Shown: piece by piece, positions 8,770 through 18,070 of the stretch | How positions within the stretch are numbered: position 1 is the first letter of the stretch | How the letters are laid out: every line of letters begins with the position of its first letter | Source: Streptosporangiaceae bacterium | GTDB taxonomy: Bacteria > Actinomycetota > Actinomycetes > Streptosporangiales > Streptosporangiaceae | Length of the DNA: 43,269 nucleotides | Assembly: GCA_030037785.1 (NCBI GenBank) | Contig: JASHQA010000066.1 | Location: forward strand, 1-43,269 | Reading direction: 5' to 3' | The notes under the pieces: model-generated | Told to the model about the DNA's origin: nothing | What the model saw: the letters and a program-made list of their open reading frames with translations, nothing else | Databases searched by the model: none | Made by a program: the position numbers and the translations under genes

Positions 8770-9837
8770 TCAGTGGGGGTGCGCGCGACGGCGGGCCACC
8801 GCGTACAACGCGATGCCGGCCGCCAGCCCAGCGTTCAGCGACTCCGCCGGTCCGGTGAGGGGGATGCTGGCAACCTCATCGCAGCGCTGCGCGACGAGCC
8901 GGGACAACCCTTTGCCCTCCGAGCCGACGACTATCACCAGCGGTGAGTCGGCGAGCTCGAGATCGGCCACATCGACCGCGCCGCCTGCGTCGAGCCCCAC
9001 GACGAACAGGCCGTCGTCGGCGTACGCAGCCAGGGCCCTGGTCAGGTTGGCGGTCTGAGCGACCGCAACCCTGGCCAGCGCTCCCGCTGACGCCTTCCAC
9101 GCGCCCGCGGTCACTCCCGCCGATCGACGCGACGGCACCAGGATCCCGTGCCCGCCGAAGGCCAGGGCCGACCTGGCCACCGCGCCAAGGTTGCGCGGGT
9201 CGGTGATGCCGTCGAGGGCGACGATCAGCGGCTGCTGTCCGGCAGCGCGCGCAGCTGAGACGAGGTCGGCCGGGTCAGCGTAGGAGTACCGGCGGATCCG
9301 CAGCGCCAGACCCTGGTGAATGGCGCCCGCGGTGATGCGGTCCAGCTCGGCGCGGCCAGCCTCGACAACCGGGATGCCGGCATCAGCGGCAAGCATGACG
9401 GCCTGGCCGATCCGTTCATCGCTGTCCAGCCGGGGCCCGACGTGCAGCGCCGTGGCCGGCACACCGGCCTGCAGCGCCTCCAGCACCGCGTTCCGCCCGG
9501 CCACCAGTTCTGGCGCGCTGCCACCCGAGCCGCGCGGCTGCCCGCCCCGCCCAGCGCCGCCCCGCCCAGCGCCGCCCCGCCCGGCACCAGCCCGCCCGGC
9601 ACCAGCCCGCCCGGTGCCGGCCGAGGAAGTCCGGGGCTGGCCAGCCGCGCTGTCAGCGGTCCGCCTGGCGTTGGCAGCAGCTCGCCGCTGAGCCGGATGG
9701 CCGGGGCGGAGCTCGGCCGGCGGAGTCGGGCCCTTGCCCTCCAGCTTGCGCTTGCCGTACCCGCCCGTACCCGGCCGCGGCTTGCCTGACTTGGTCCAGC
9801 CGCCGCCGGGAGTCCTTGCTCCCCGCGCTGCGGTCAC
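8770..9837 (-). CDS. rlmB: 23S rRNA (guanosine-2'-O-) methyltransferase RlmB
   Basis: This SPOUT/TrmH-family enzyme methylates the 2'-O of a guanosine in the 23S rRNA peptidyl-transferase region. The substrate-binding domain starts at [13 protein letters not shown]. The catalytic domain holds the three SpoU motifs: [31 protein letters not shown] and [24 protein letters not shown] at 9837 overlaps the cysS stop as GTGA, implying translational coupling, and gives 355 residues. The first about 110 residues are a basic disordered tail containing five GAGRG-like repeats. The order cysS-rlmB is the usual actinobacterial one. Confidence 0.95.
   Translation of the reverse strand: MTAARGARTPGGGWTKSGKPRPGTGGYGKRKLEGKGPTPPAELRPGHPAQRRAAANARRTADSAAGQPRTSSAGTGRAGAGRAGAGRGGAGRGGAGRGGQPRGSGGSAPELVAGRNAVLEALQAGVPATALHVGPRLDSDERIGQAVMLAADAGIPVVEAGRAELDRITAGAIHQGLALRIRRYSYADPADLVSAARAAGQQPLIVALDGITDPRNLGAVARSALAFGGHGILVPSRRSAGVTAGAWKASAGALARVAVAQTANLTRALAAYADDGLFVVGLDAGGAVDVADLELADSPLVIVVGSEGKGLSRLVAQRCDEVASIPLTGPAESLNAGLAAGIALYAVARRRAHPH
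9545..9619. repeat. five 15-bp tandem repeats inside rlmB
   Basis: Units start at 9545, 9560, 9575, 9590 and 9605, with consensus CCCCGCCC[AG]GC[GA]CC[GA]. On the coding strand they encode Gly-Ala-Gly-Arg-Ala/Gly repeats in the disordered N-terminal tail of RlmB. The unit is a multiple of three, so copy-number change would keep the frame. Confidence 0.85.
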
Positions 9838-11252
9838 GTGCGCAGCTCCCAGCGTGGCCCGCGCGGCGTGTCCTCCACCGTGACACCCGCCTCCGCCAAC
9901 TGGGCGCGGATCGCGTCCGCCGCGGCGTAGTCCTTCCGGCCGCGCGCCGCCTCCCGCTGCTCGAGCGCGACGCGGACGAGCGCGTCCACGACGGCGCGCA
10001 GGTCGGCGGCCGGCCGCGTGTCGGACCAGGGCGGCGCGAGCGGGTCGAGGCCGAGCACCCCGAGCATCGCCCTGACCTCCCCGAGCCACTTGGCGGTGCC
10101 AGCGGCATCAGTCACGGCAACTGCCGCGTTCCCCTCCCGAACGCTGTCATGCACAAGCGCGAGCGCTTGCGGCACGCCCAGGTCGTCGTCCATCGCCGCG
10201 GTGAACGCAGCGGGCAGCGAGGCACTGTCCGCCAGCAGAACACCTGTGCTCGGGTCGTCCGGGCCGATCAGCTCAGCGGCGCGGGTGACGAAGCCCTCGA
10301 TCCGCTGGTAGGCGGTCGCGGCCTCGGTCAGCGAACCCGGCGAGTAGTCGATCTCCGAGCGGTAGTGCACCTGCCCGAGGTAGTAGCGCAGCTCGACCGG
10401 ACGGACCTCGGTGATCATGGTGCCGACGAGCAGCGAGTTGCCGAGCGACTTGCTCATCTTCTCGCCGCCGATCCGCACCAGCCCGTTGTGCAACCAGTAC
10501 CGCGCGAAGCCGTCGCCGGCCGCGTGCGACTGGGCCATCTCGTTCTCGTGGTGCGGGAAGAGAAGGTCCAGCCCGCCCGCGTGGATGTCGAACGTAGGGC
10601 CCAGGTACTTGGTCGACATCGCCGAGCACTCCAGGTGCCAGCCTGGCCGGCCGGGGCCCCACGGCGTCGGCCAGAACGGCTCGCCGGGCTTGGCGCCCTT
10701 CCACAGCGCGAAGTCGCGTGCGTCGCGCTTGGCCGTGTTGTCCTCGGTGTCGGCGGCCGGCTGCATGTGCTCGATCCGCTGACCGGACAGCGCACCGTAG
10801 GCAGGGAAAGACCGCACGTCGAAGTAGACGTCGCCGTGCTCGGCGTAGGCATGCCCGGCGTCGATGAGCCGCCGCATCAGCTCCACCATCTCCGGCACGT
10901 GGCCGGTCGCCCGCGGCTCGACATCGGGAGGCAGGCAGCCGAGCACGTCGTAGCCGCGGGTGAAGGCGCGCTGGTTCCGCTCCGCGACGACCCACCAGGG
11001 GATCTCCTCGTGCAGCGCGACTGCGAGGATCTTGTCGTCGATGTCGGTCACGTTGCGGCAGTAGGTCACCTGATAGTGCGACGCCCGCAGCCAGCGCACC
11101 AGGATGTCGAAGCTGACGCCCGACCGGATGTGCCCGATGTGCGGCGGTGCCTGCACGGTAGCGCCACACAGGTACAGCGAGACCTTCCCCGGATGCAGGG
11201 GCCGGAACTCGCGCACCGTGCGTGCGGCGGTGTCATGCAGGCGAAGCGTCAC
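9834..11252 (-). CDS. cysS: cysteinyl-tRNA synthetase
   Basis: This class I synthetase charges tRNA-Cys. It has the zinc ligand C29 in LYLCGATVQ, the HIGH motif at 38-41 ([10 protein letters not shown]), ECSAMS and HHENE (further zinc ligands) and the KMSKSLGN loop. GTG at 11252 gives 472 residues, the usual length. An upstream in-frame start would add a 29-residue tail with no homology. The stop overlaps the rlmB start by four bases. In many actinomycetes cysS follows ispF directly, but here ispF is about 6.8 kb away. Confidence 0.95.
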   Translation of the reverse strand: MTLRLHDTAARTVREFRPLHPGKVSLYLCGATVQAPPHIGHIRSGVSFDILVRWLRASHYQVTYCRNVTDIDDKILAVALHEEIPWWVVAERNQRAFTRGYDVLGCLPPDVEPRATGHVPEMVELMRRLIDAGHAYAEHGDVYFDVRSFPAYGALSGQRIEHMQPAADTEDNTAKRDARDFALWKGAKPGEPFWPTPWGPGRPGWHLECSAMSTKYLGPTFDIHAGGLDLLFPHHENEMAQSHAAGDGFARYWLHNGLVRIGGEKMSKSLGNSLLVGTMITEVRPVELRYYLGQVHYRSEIDYSPGSLTEAATAYQRIEGFVTRAAELIGPDDPSTGVLLADSASLPAAFTAAMDDDLGVPQALALVHDSVREGNAAVAVTDAAGTAKWLGEVRAMLGVLGLDPLAPPWSDTRPAADLRAVVDALVRVALEQREAARGRKDYAAADAIRAQLAEAGVTVEDTPRGPRWELRT

Positions 11253-11362
11253 GCGCCCAAGGCTACGGGATGCGCCCGCGTGCGTGCCGCGCGTGCCCGG
11301 CGTAGGTCGTGGCCGCGGGTCGCCACTCGGCGCCGCCACCGTCCGTCGCCTACCGTGGAGGC

Positions 11363-12211
11363 ATGGCCGGGCCTGGAAACAGAGGGGAACGGGCTCGTCT
11401 GGTGACCCGCTTCGCGGGCCTGTCGCGTCGCCGTCAGCTACTCTTCGGGACCATCACGCTCGTTGTCGCCGCGGTCGCCGCGACGGTCGCCGTGATCACG
11501 ACGGGTGCCGGGCGCCCGTCGCAGCCGGTCGCGGCTCGGTCCGGCGGCCCGGTCCAGGACGAACTGGGCCCCGTCATCCTGGTGCCCGGCTACGGCGGCA
11601 GCACCAGCGCACTCGACGTGCTGGCCGACCACATTCGCGCCGCCGGCCGGACCGCCACGGTGCTGCGGCTGCCCGGTACCGGCACCGGCAGCCTGCTGAC
11701 CGACGCCGCGCAGCTGAACTCGACCGTCGATGCCGACCTGCGGCGGGGCGCCCCGTCGGTTGACGTCATCGGCTACTCGGCCGGGGGCGTCGTCGCGCTG
11801 ATCTGGGCGCGCCGCTACGACGGCGCCGCCAGCGCGCGGCGAGTGATCACGCTCGGCTCCCCGTTCCACGGCACTCGGCTGGCCACCGCCGCCGAGGCGC
11901 TGGCGCCCGGCGCCTGCCCGCCGGCGTGCCAGCAACTCGTGCCCGGCAGTCAGCTGCTCGACGGCCTGGACGTTGCCGACGCTGCCGGCCTGCCACGCTG
12001 GATGTCGGTGTGGACGAGGGACGACGAGGTCGTCACGCCGCCGGACTCGGCCCGGCTGCCAGGAGCGCTCGACGTGCAGGTGCAGTCGGTCTGCCCGGCG
12101 GTGAGCGTCAGCCACTCGCAGCTGCCGACGAGCCCGGTCGTCATCGCCATGGTGCTGCGCGCGCTCGGCACCGGGCCGATGACGACGCCCACTGCGGCCG
12201 TCTGCGGCTGA
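11363..12211 (+). CDS. secreted or membrane-anchored alpha/beta hydrolase (lipase-like)
   Basis: A 282-residue protein with an N-terminal hydrophobic segment (about 26-47) followed by an alpha/beta-hydrolase fold. [10 protein letters not shown] is the oxyanion region, S139 in GYSAGG is the nucleophile, D220 or D221 in TRDDEV and H251 in VSHSQLP complete a plausible triad. Cysteines at about 185, 189, 244 and near the C-terminus suggest disulfides, fitting an exported enzyme. It resembles actinomycete class-2-type lipases/esterases; the ester substrate is unknown. ATG at 11363 follows GTGGAGGC, a strong ribosome-binding site. The gene is divergent from cysS and converges on the ABC permease gene. 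Confidence 0.83.
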   Translation: MAGPGNRGERARLVTRFAGLSRRRQLLFGTITLVVAAVAATVAVITTGAGRPSQPVAARSGGPVQDELGPVILVPGYGGSTSALDVLADHIRAAGRTATVLRLPGTGTGSLLTDAAQLNSTVDADLRRGAPSVDVIGYSAGGVVALIWARRYDGAASARRVITLGSPFHGTRLATAAEALAPGACPPACQQLVPGSQLLDGLDVADAAGLPRWMSVWTRDDEVVTPPDSARLPGALDVQVQSVCPAVSVSHSQLPTSPVVIAMVLRALGTGPMTTPTAAVCG

Positions 12212-12251
12212 CGGCGTTGGCACCGCGGCTGCCCGGCCGGGCCGGGCCCGG

Positions 12252-13094
12252 TCAGCTCGTGATGTCCTTCGTCGCGAAGTTGGCCCACGCCGCGCCCAGG
12301 AACACCAGGACGTAGACGCCCTGGATCGCGTATCCCTGGTCGAGCTGGCGCCAGAGGATCGGCTGCCGGAAGAAGTCGACCCACGCCAGCCAGTACCGGG
12401 TGGGCAGGTACGGGCTGACCGCTGCGGCCGAGTTGAGGGCGACGAGCACCCCGCTGGTGATCAGCGCGGCGAGCGCGCCGAGCGCAGCGGCCAGGGACGA
12501 GCTGGTGAGCGTGGACAGGAACAGCGCGATCGCGCCCACGCCCAGCATGGACACGGCGATGAAGGTCACCGCGCCCGCGGTCCGGACCAGCACGTCAGCG
12601 GGGGTCAGGCTGGTGCCGGACAGCGAGGTCGCGATCACATTGGTGCTGATCCCGGTCGTGCCCACCGCGACCGGCTTGTCGCCGAATAGCAGCCGGCCGG
12701 TGATGTAGGACGTCCCCGCGACGGCGAGCACGGCGATGAGGACAAAGGTGACGAGGGTGATCAGCTTCGCAACCAGCAGCCGGGTGCGGCCGACCGGGCG
12801 CGCGAGCAGGTAGCGCAGCATTCCAGAGCTAGCCTCGCCCGCCACTGCGTCGCCGGCCACCACGGCGACAGCGACGGGCAGGAAGATCGGCAGCACGACG
12901 GCGAGTGCCGCCGCGGGGAACAGCGATCCGTTCGACAGCACGGCTGACAGCAGCGCGGGTCCCTGGCCTGGTGGCGGGGCGACGTGGGTGACGGCCACGA
13001 ACACGGCCACCACGATGGGCAGCAGACACAGCAGCGCGATGATGACCCAGCTTCGGGGCCGCCGGACCAGCTTTGCCAGCTCTACCCGGATCAT
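12252..13094 (-). CDS. ABC-2 type transporter permease
   Basis: A 280-residue integral membrane protein with about six transmembrane segments. It opens with the ABC-2 permease pattern MIRVELAKLVRRPRSW, with the first helix next, and has GDAVAGEASSGMLRYLLARP in the first cytosolic loop, where the coupling helix contacts the ATPase. Its ATG overlaps the stop of the ATPase gene as ATGA, so the two are translated together. It probably forms an exporter with that ATPase. The cargo is unknown. Confidence 0.88.
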   Translation of the reverse strand: MIRVELAKLVRRPRSWVIIALLCLLPIVVAVFVAVTHVAPPPGQGPALLSAVLSNGSLFPAAALAVVLPIFLPVAVAVVAGDAVAGEASSGMLRYLLARPVGRTRLLVAKLITLVTFVLIAVLAVAGTSYITGRLLFGDKPVAVGTTGISTNVIATSLSGTSLTPADVLVRTAGAVTFIAVSMLGVGAIALFLSTLTSSSLAAALGALAALITSGVLVALNSAAAVSPYLPTRYWLAWVDFFRQPILWRQLDQGYAIQGVYVLVFLGAAWANFATKDITS

Positions 13095-14137
13095 CGGCCC
13101 GCCGCCGACTCGCCCGAATCCGCCGTCACGTCACCCGAGCTGCCAGCGTCGGAACCGGTACCCGCCGGCTCGCCGGCCGTGCTCGCCGCGGTCTGTGCCG
13201 CTGCGGGGCGCCGGGCCGCCCTGTCGGCGCCGTCGAACCGGTCTGAGCTGCCGGTCGTCACCGACAGCACCAGCTCTTCGAGCGACCGGCGCTCGGGCCA
13301 GATTTCGGTGACCCGCAGCCCAGCGGCGGTGAGCTGGGCGTTGACTTCAGCCGGGTCGGCATCGGTGACGACGAGCCGGTTGCCCTCCCGCTCGGCTACC
13401 CGACGGCCGAGCACGGCAGCTGCCTGGTCGGCATCGGCGCTGCGCACGACCACCCGGCCGGTCTGTCCGTGCAGCGCCCCCAGGTCATTCTGCAGCACCA
13501 GGCGACCGCGATCGATGACGCCGATCCGCGTGCACAACTGCTCCACCTCCGCGAGCTGGTGGCTGGACAAGAACACTGTCGTCCCGGCCGCGTTGAGCTC
13601 GGTGAGCAGGGTGCGCACCTCGTGAATGCCGCGCGGGTCCAGGCCATTCGTCGGCTCGTCGAGGATGAGCAGCCGCGGCGATCGCAGCAGCGCAGCCGCG
13701 AGGCCGAGGCGCTGGCGCATGCCGAGCGAGTACTTCCGCACCGGGCGGTCGTTGATTCCGCCGAGCCCGACGCGGTCGAGCGCGTCGCCGATACGCCGCC
13801 GACGGTCTCGGCGGCGGCCAGGCGGTCGGCGGCCGGCCGCGTCGATCATCGCCAGGTTCGCCCGTGCGGACAGGTGGCTGTACGCGGCCGGAGCCTCGAC
13901 CAGCGCGCCGATCTGCGGCAGCACCGCGGAGATCTGCCTGGGCACCGGGCGGCCGAGCACCTCGATCGTGCCGCTCGTGGCGTACACCAGACCGAGCAGC
14001 ATGCGCACGAGCGTTGTCTTTCCTGACCCGTTCGGGCCGAGGAACCCGTACCGGTCGCCCTCGCGCACGTCCAGGTTCACGTCGTCGACCACGAGCAGCG
14101 TGCCGTAGCGCTTGGTGAGTCCGGACGTGACGATCAC
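13091..14137 (-). CDS. ABC transporter ATP-binding protein
   Basis: A 348-residue ATPase with Walker A GPNGSGKTT (34-42), signature YSLGMRQR, Walker B LLILDEPTNGLD and a switch histidine in LSSHQLAEVE. The C-terminal about 90 residues form the accessory domain seen in DrrA/NatA-like export ATPases, then an acidic Ala/Ser/Gly-rich tail. GTG at 14137 is preferred: GGAG lies five bases before it and it overlaps the upstream stop as GTGA. Another GTG at 14155 lacks a site. It sits between the LolA-like gene and the permease gene in a three-gene operon. Confidence 0.9.
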   Translation of the reverse strand: MIVTSGLTKRYGTLLVVDDVNLDVREGDRYGFLGPNGSGKTTLVRMLLGLVYATSGTIEVLGRPVPRQISAVLPQIGALVEAPAAYSHLSARANLAMIDAAGRRPPGRRRDRRRRIGDALDRVGLGGINDRPVRKYSLGMRQRLGLAAALLRSPRLLILDEPTNGLDPRGIHEVRTLLTELNAAGTTVFLSSHQLAEVEQLCTRIGVIDRGRLVLQNDLGALHGQTGRVVVRSADADQAAAVLGRRVAEREGNRLVVTDADPAEVNAQLTAAGLRVTEIWPERRSLEELVLSVTTGSSDRFDGADRAARRPAAAQTAASTAGEPAGTGSDAGSSGDVTADSGESAAGR

Positions 14138-15282
14138 GGGTACTCCGGGAGCCACTGGGCGGCGCGTTCGAGCTCGGTGGCGGTGACCGTGCCGACGAGC
14201 AGGTAGATCGGCCCGGTCGGCTGCTGCGAGAGCAGCACCGTCACCAGCGGAGTCTGGATTATCACCCCGGTGCCACTGCCGAGCTGGACGGTCACGCCCG
14301 CGGTGGTAGCCGCTTGGATGAGGGACTGGCCGGTGCTAGGCGGCAGCGGGATCACGGCGAATCGGGCGAGCCCGCTGCCGTACGCAGCGAGGTCCGGGAG
14401 GCCAGGCACGCCGACCACGCGGGCCACGTCGCCCAGGCTCGACGGCAGCTCCGGTCCGTAGCCGTGCAGGATCCGGGTAACTTCGGGCAGGGTGCTGGTC
14501 GCGAAGTTGACGCCGCCACCCAGCTCCGGAGTCAGGATCGCTGCCGAGGGCCGGGTGAGGCTGACGGCCAGGAACTGACTGACCAGCACGGGCGTCGTCG
14601 AGTCCCGGCCGAAGATCTCCACCTTGACGGCCAGGCCGGTGCGCGGCACAGCCCACACGTCCACGGCGCTGATGGTCGACGTTGACTCTGCCGGTGTCAG
14701 GCGCAGCCCGGCGGCGTCCACGCCGCCCACGCGTTCGGCCGGCAGCGGCGACACCCTGGTGGCCGTTCCGGCGTAGCTGAGCAGCCGCTGCGCCAGCGCT
14801 GGCGGCAGCAGGTCGGCCGCGCGCGGCAGCCGCACGGGCTCGCTGCCCACGATCTGAGTCAGCAGGTTGCTGCCGTAGTTCCACTCGTACGTGCCGTACG
14901 CAGCCGACTGATAGGTGTCGGTCTCGCCGGCCGTCGTCAGCACGTCTGCCCGCCAGTCGGCGGCCGACAGGTACCAGGCGTACTGATCGGTGGTCCCGTC
15001 CAGCAGGGACGTGACGTCGCCGACGTCGGGCAGGCTGGGCAACCCGAGGTCGACGGTGCTTTCGACATAGCCCTGATAGGGAACGCCTGCCGAGGACAGA
15101 ATCCGGGCCCGCAACTGCGCGACTGACACCGCGGCGACCGGAACGGGCCAGGCACCGACCAGCGCCGGCAGTCCGCACAGCAGCGCGGTCCCGGCCGCCA
15201 CACTGACCCAGCGGCGGCGCGCCTGGCGGCTGACGACTCGCATCAGCAGATCGCGCGCTTTCGGGCGCCCACGATCCCACAC
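14134..15282 (-). CDS. LolA/RseB-fold exported protein
   Basis: A 382-residue protein with a basic N-terminus (RRRW) and hydrophobic segment at about 25-50, which looks like a signal sequence. The mature part resembles the LolA/RseB beta-barrel lipid-binding fold seen in actinomycete 'outer membrane lipoprotein carrier' or 'sigma-E regulatory' annotations, with YQGYVEST, LPRAADLLPP and an ERVGGVDAAGLRLTP segment. It is followed by coupled ABC ATPase and permease genes, an arrangement common in actinomycetes. This suggests a periplasmic partner for the exporter. GTG at 15282 is the longest start; ATG at 15243 is also possible, and neither has a strong ribosome-binding site. Confidence 0.72.
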   Translation of the reverse strand: MWDRGRPKARDLLMRVVSRQARRRWVSVAAGTALLCGLPALVGAWPVPVAAVSVAQLRARILSSAGVPYQGYVESTVDLGLPSLPDVGDVTSLLDGTTDQYAWYLSAADWRADVLTTAGETDTYQSAAYGTYEWNYGSNLLTQIVGSEPVRLPRAADLLPPALAQRLLSYAGTATRVSPLPAERVGGVDAAGLRLTPAESTSTISAVDVWAVPRTGLAVKVEIFGRDSTTPVLVSQFLAVSLTRPSAAILTPELGGGVNFATSTLPEVTRILHGYGPELPSSLGDVARVVGVPGLPDLAAYGSGLARFAVIPLPPSTGQSLIQAATTAGVTVQLGSGTGVIIQTPLVTVLLSQQPTGPIYLLVGTVTATELERAAQWLPEYP

Positions 15283-15300
15283 TACGTCCGCCCGCCAGCT

Positions 15301-15356
15301 CAGCTAAGCGGGGGTAAAGATTTGATATCTAATGCTGAGCTATCTAACCTTAGCTG
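15301..15356. repeat. AT-rich patch bounded by inverted 8-bp arms
   Basis: CAGCTAAG (15301-15308) and CTTAGCTG (15349-15356) are exact inverted arms. Between them is the most AT-rich stretch nearby, with TATCTAA repeated at 15326-15332 and 15341-15347. It abuts the point where dehydrogenase homology begins, so it may be a deletion or insertion scar. It could also be an operator for the divergent LolA-like gene. Confidence 0.45.
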
Positions 15357-15363
15357 GGTGTGC

Positions 15364-15582
15364 CGAATCTGGGTCAACTGCCTCGCACCGTCCGCCACCG
15401 AGAGTGACAGGATGCGCGGGTGGCTGTCGGCCGAGCAGCGGGCACAACTCGGCGGGTTCCCGCTCGGCCGGATCGGTCAGCCCGAGGACGTCGCCGCCGC
15501 CGCACTGTTCCTGGCCTCCGACGCGTCCGCCTGGATTACCGGGGCTACCCTCGACATCGCGGGCGGCAGGATCATGATCTAG
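15364..15582 (+). pseudogene. C-terminal remnant of a short-chain dehydrogenase/reductase
   Basis: About 73 codons match only the tail of a classical SDR: WVNCLAPSATESDRM (the VNxxxPG region after the active site), then FPLGRIGQPEDVAAAALFLA and ITGATLDIAGG. The Rossmann glycine motif, the YxxxK catalytic pair and about 170 upstream residues are absent. The preceding sequence is AT-rich and unrelated. There is an in-frame ATG at 15322 but no good ribosome-binding site. A family SDR is about 250 residues, so this is a 5'-truncated relic. Confidence 0.8.
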
Positions 15583-15593
15583 CGCTGGGTTGC

Positions 15594-16817
15594 TCAGAAT
15601 CCCGGCCCGCGGTCGGCCTCGGCCGCGCCGCGCTGGCCGCGGGCGGCGGCCGACCAGGTCCAGGCGTACTCCGGGTCCTCCGCGGCGCGGGCCGGGTCGG
15701 CGAGCAGCAGCGGCCGGAACGTGTCGATCATGACCGCGGTTTCGTCGGTCGTCGTCTTGCCCTCGCTCAGCCCGCGGATGACCGCGTCGACGGCGCCGGG
15801 CTGCGGTCCGTGTGTGAACCCGGACGGATGCAGCGTGATCGAGCCGAGCCCCACGCCCGAGCCCTTGCGTGCCGAATAATCCCCGGCCACGTAGTACATC
15901 ATCTCGTCGGAGTCGACGTTGTGGTGGTTGTAGGGGATCGGAACTGCCGCCGGGTCGAAGTCGAGCGGGCGCGGGCAGAAAGAACAGATCACGAAGTTGG
16001 GTCCCTCGAACGTCTGGTGCACCGGCGGCGGCGCGTGGGTGCGCTTCACGATCGGCTCGAAGTCGGCGATGTTGAACGCGTACGGGTAGAGGTAGCCGTC
16101 CCAGCCCACCACGTCGAAGGGGTGGTAGGCATACGTCAGCCTGGTCAGACCCGCCGCGGTCCGCACGACCACCGGGACGTCCTCGCCGTCGGCCAGCAGC
16201 GGGCCGTCCGGCCCGCGCAGATCGCGCTCGCAGTACGGGGCGTGCTCGAGAAACTGACCGTACTGTGACAGGTACCGCCGCGGCGGCCGGATGTGACCGC
16301 GCGCCTCGATGACCAGCGCGTGGATGCCGCCGTCGCCGGGGAGCCACCGGTGGATGGTGCCGCGCGGCACGATGACGTAGTCCCCCGCACCCGCTGTGAT
16401 GCTGCCGTACACGGACTCGAAGCTGGCGGTCCCGGAGCGCAGGTACACCGCCTCGTCGCCTGCGGAGTTGCGGTACAGCTCAGAGGCTGCATCGGCGGCG
16501 GCGAACGAGATGCGCACGTCATCGTTGGCGAGCAGCACATGCCTGCCGAGCACGAGGTCACCGCCACCCGCCAGGTCCTGAGTGCGGAAGTGGCGCGGCA
16601 GCAGCGGGTGATTGGCGGTGAGCCGGACCTCGGCCGCGCCGCCGAGGCCCTCGCTCTTGACGATCGCGGTCGGCGGATGGCGGTGGTAGAGCAGCGACGA
16701 ATCGGAGACGAACCCCTCCTCGCCCATCAACTCCTCGGCGTACAGGCTCCCGTCGGGCCCGCGGAAGCGGACGTGACGCTTTGCCGGAACCTCGCCTGCA
16801 ACCCGGTAGTACGGCAT
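15594..16817 (-). CDS. hmgA: homogentisate 1,2-dioxygenase
   Basis: This non-haem Fe(II) dioxygenase opens the ring of homogentisate to maleylacetoacetate in tyrosine/phenylalanine breakdown. The cupin-type protein has 407 residues. Iron ligands can be placed at H299, E305 and H336 (NHHN, DSDEMMYYV, HPSGFTHGPQP), with spacing close to the known enzymes. Family stretches VGWDGYLYPYAFNI and CSFCPRPLDF are also present. ATG at 16817 follows AAGGAGACGAT, an ideal ribosome-binding site; upstream in-frame codons are not coding-like. The other pathway genes (hpd, fumarylacetoacetase) are not in the window. Confidence 0.92.
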   Translation of the reverse strand: MPYYRVAGEVPAKRHVRFRGPDGSLYAEELMGEEGFVSDSSLLYHRHPPTAIVKSEGLGGAAEVRLTANHPLLPRHFRTQDLAGGGDLVLGRHVLLANDDVRISFAAADAASELYRNSAGDEAVYLRSGTASFESVYGSITAGAGDYVIVPRGTIHRWLPGDGGIHALVIEARGHIRPPRRYLSQYGQFLEHAPYCERDLRGPDGPLLADGEDVPVVVRTAAGLTRLTYAYHPFDVVGWDGYLYPYAFNIADFEPIVKRTHAPPPVHQTFEGPNFVICSFCPRPLDFDPAAVPIPYNHHNVDSDEMMYYVAGDYSARKGSGVGLGSITLHPSGFTHGPQPGAVDAVIRGLSEGKTTTDETAVMIDTFRPLLLADPARAAEDPEYAWTWSAAARGQRGAAEADRGPGF

Positions 16818-16937
16818 ATCGTCTCCTTGACGCGGGCTGACCGGTGCATCCATTCTCCCGCCGCCCATCGGCAGTCAGGCAACGCCCCGGCGCAGGCGCC
16901 GCCCGCTGGTATCACCCGAGGAAGGAATCGCCAGGCG

Positions 16938-18053
16938 GTGAGCGAGCAGGTCCCGATGCAGCACCACCCGGCCGCGCCGACAGCGGAGCACGGCACGAGC
17001 CGAGACCACCCGGCGCATCCGCTGCGGATACTGGGCCTCGCCGCCGTGTGCGCTGGCGTCGCCGCGCTGGCCGCCGCCGCCTTCGTGCTGTCGTACTCAG
17101 GCATTCGCGCCGCCGCGATGGCGGCTGGCATCTCTGCGCACCACGCCGACGACTACCCGCTGCTGATCGACGCGATGCTGGTGATAGCGCTGCTGGCCGT
17201 GCTCGGGCTGCGCGGCGCCGGATGGCCGAGCCGGATTCTGGCCTGGCTCACGCTGCTGGCCGTGCTCGCGGCCGCCGCCGGCGCGGACGTGGAGTATCAG
17301 ACCGCACACCGGCTGCGCTACAACGTCGCTGCCACCACCGCGGCCGTGCTGCCGTGGGCGCTGGTGTTCGTCGCATTCGTGCTGCTCCTCGCCCTGTTGC
17401 GACACGGCAGGCTGCGCCGCCAGGCGAGCGCGGCGCGGCGGCAGCCGACGCTGAGCACGGACACGCCCCCGGCCGGCGCCGACCAGCAAACCACCCGGCG
17501 GCAAGCGCCGCCGCTGCCAGTGCGAACCCCGCAGCCACGGAATTCGGCATCGATCGTGCCGGGCTTCAGCTCACAACTGGTGACGTCCGCCGCGGCCGGC
17601 GCGGCGGCTGGCGCGGCCGCCACGGCGCCCGGCCAACCGAGCCCAGCCGCGGACGTGGACATCCCCGGCCACGACCAGGACCCTGACGATGCCGATCGCA
17701 GGCCCGCCGCAGCTCCTGACGATGCCGATCGCGAGCCCGCCGCAGCTCCCGACGATGCCGATCGCGAGCCCGCCGCAGCTCCCGACGCCACGGCCGGGGC
17801 CGCTGAAGCGGACGAACCCGACCGCGTCGGCGCGCAGCTAGCCGACACGGGTGAGCGGCCGGTCGATGCGGGCGAGCCGCCCGCGGATGCAGATGCAGCC
17901 GGTCACGGCGACGGCGCAGCCGTCAGTGCCATGGCTGCCGAGCCCGACGCGGCACCGGCAGCCGACTACGTGAGCCCCGCCGACGACGACATGCCGGTGT
18001 TCCACCGCATGTGGAGCACGCCGACGCCACCGGACAGCCAGCCGACTGCCTAG
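16938..18053 (+). CDS. DUF2637 (SpdA-like) membrane protein with acidic repeat tail
   Basis: A 371-residue protein. The N-terminal about 150 residues contain four hydrophobic segments in the DUF2637 pattern (SGIRAAAMAAG, YPLLIDAMLVIALLAVLG, then GADVEYQTAHRLRYNV). DUF2637 proteins are actinomycete membrane proteins, some called Spd and linked to plasmid spreading; chromosomal copies have no settled function. The rest is a disordered Ala/Asp/Pro-rich tail with three 11-residue repeats. GTG at 16938 is the likely start; ATG at 16956 is an alternative. It diverges from hmgA and converges on ispF, 17 bases away. Confidence 0.75.
   Translation: MSEQVPMQHHPAAPTAEHGTSRDHPAHPLRILGLAAVCAGVAALAAAAFVLSYSGIRAAAMAAGISAHHADDYPLLIDAMLVIALLAVLGLRGAGWPSRILAWLTLLAVLAAAAGADVEYQTAHRLRYNVAATTAAVLPWALVFVAFVLLLALLRHGRLRRQASAARRQPTLSTDTPPAGADQQTTRRQAPPLPVRTPQPRNSASIVPGFSSQLVTSAAAGAAAGAAATAPGQPSPAADVDIPGHDQDPDDADRRPAAAPDDADREPAAAPDDADREPAAAPDATAGAAEADEPDRVGAQLADTGERPVDAGEPPADADAAGHGDGAAVSAMAAEPDAAPAADYVSPADDDMPVFHRMWSTPTPPDSQPTA
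17682..17780 (+). repeat. three 33-bp tandem repeats in the DUF2637 gene
   Basis: Units 17682-17714, 17715-17747 and 17748-17780 encode PDDADR[RE]PAAA three times. The last two are nearly identical in DNA. The unit keeps the frame, so the tail can lengthen or shorten without harm. Confidence 0.9.
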
Positions 18054-18070
18054 GCGCCCGCCGTATCGGG

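Noticed and set aside
9816-11405. Long plus-strand open frame over cysS
   Set aside because: It is the antisense of a clear cysS gene and has no domain signature.
12212-12251. GC palindromes between the lipase and ABC permease genes as a terminator
   Set aside because: The region is only 40 bases of mixed GGCC runs without one clear stem.
15322-15582. Small intact SDR-like gene
   Set aside because: It lacks the cofactor and catalytic residues, so it is treated as a relic.
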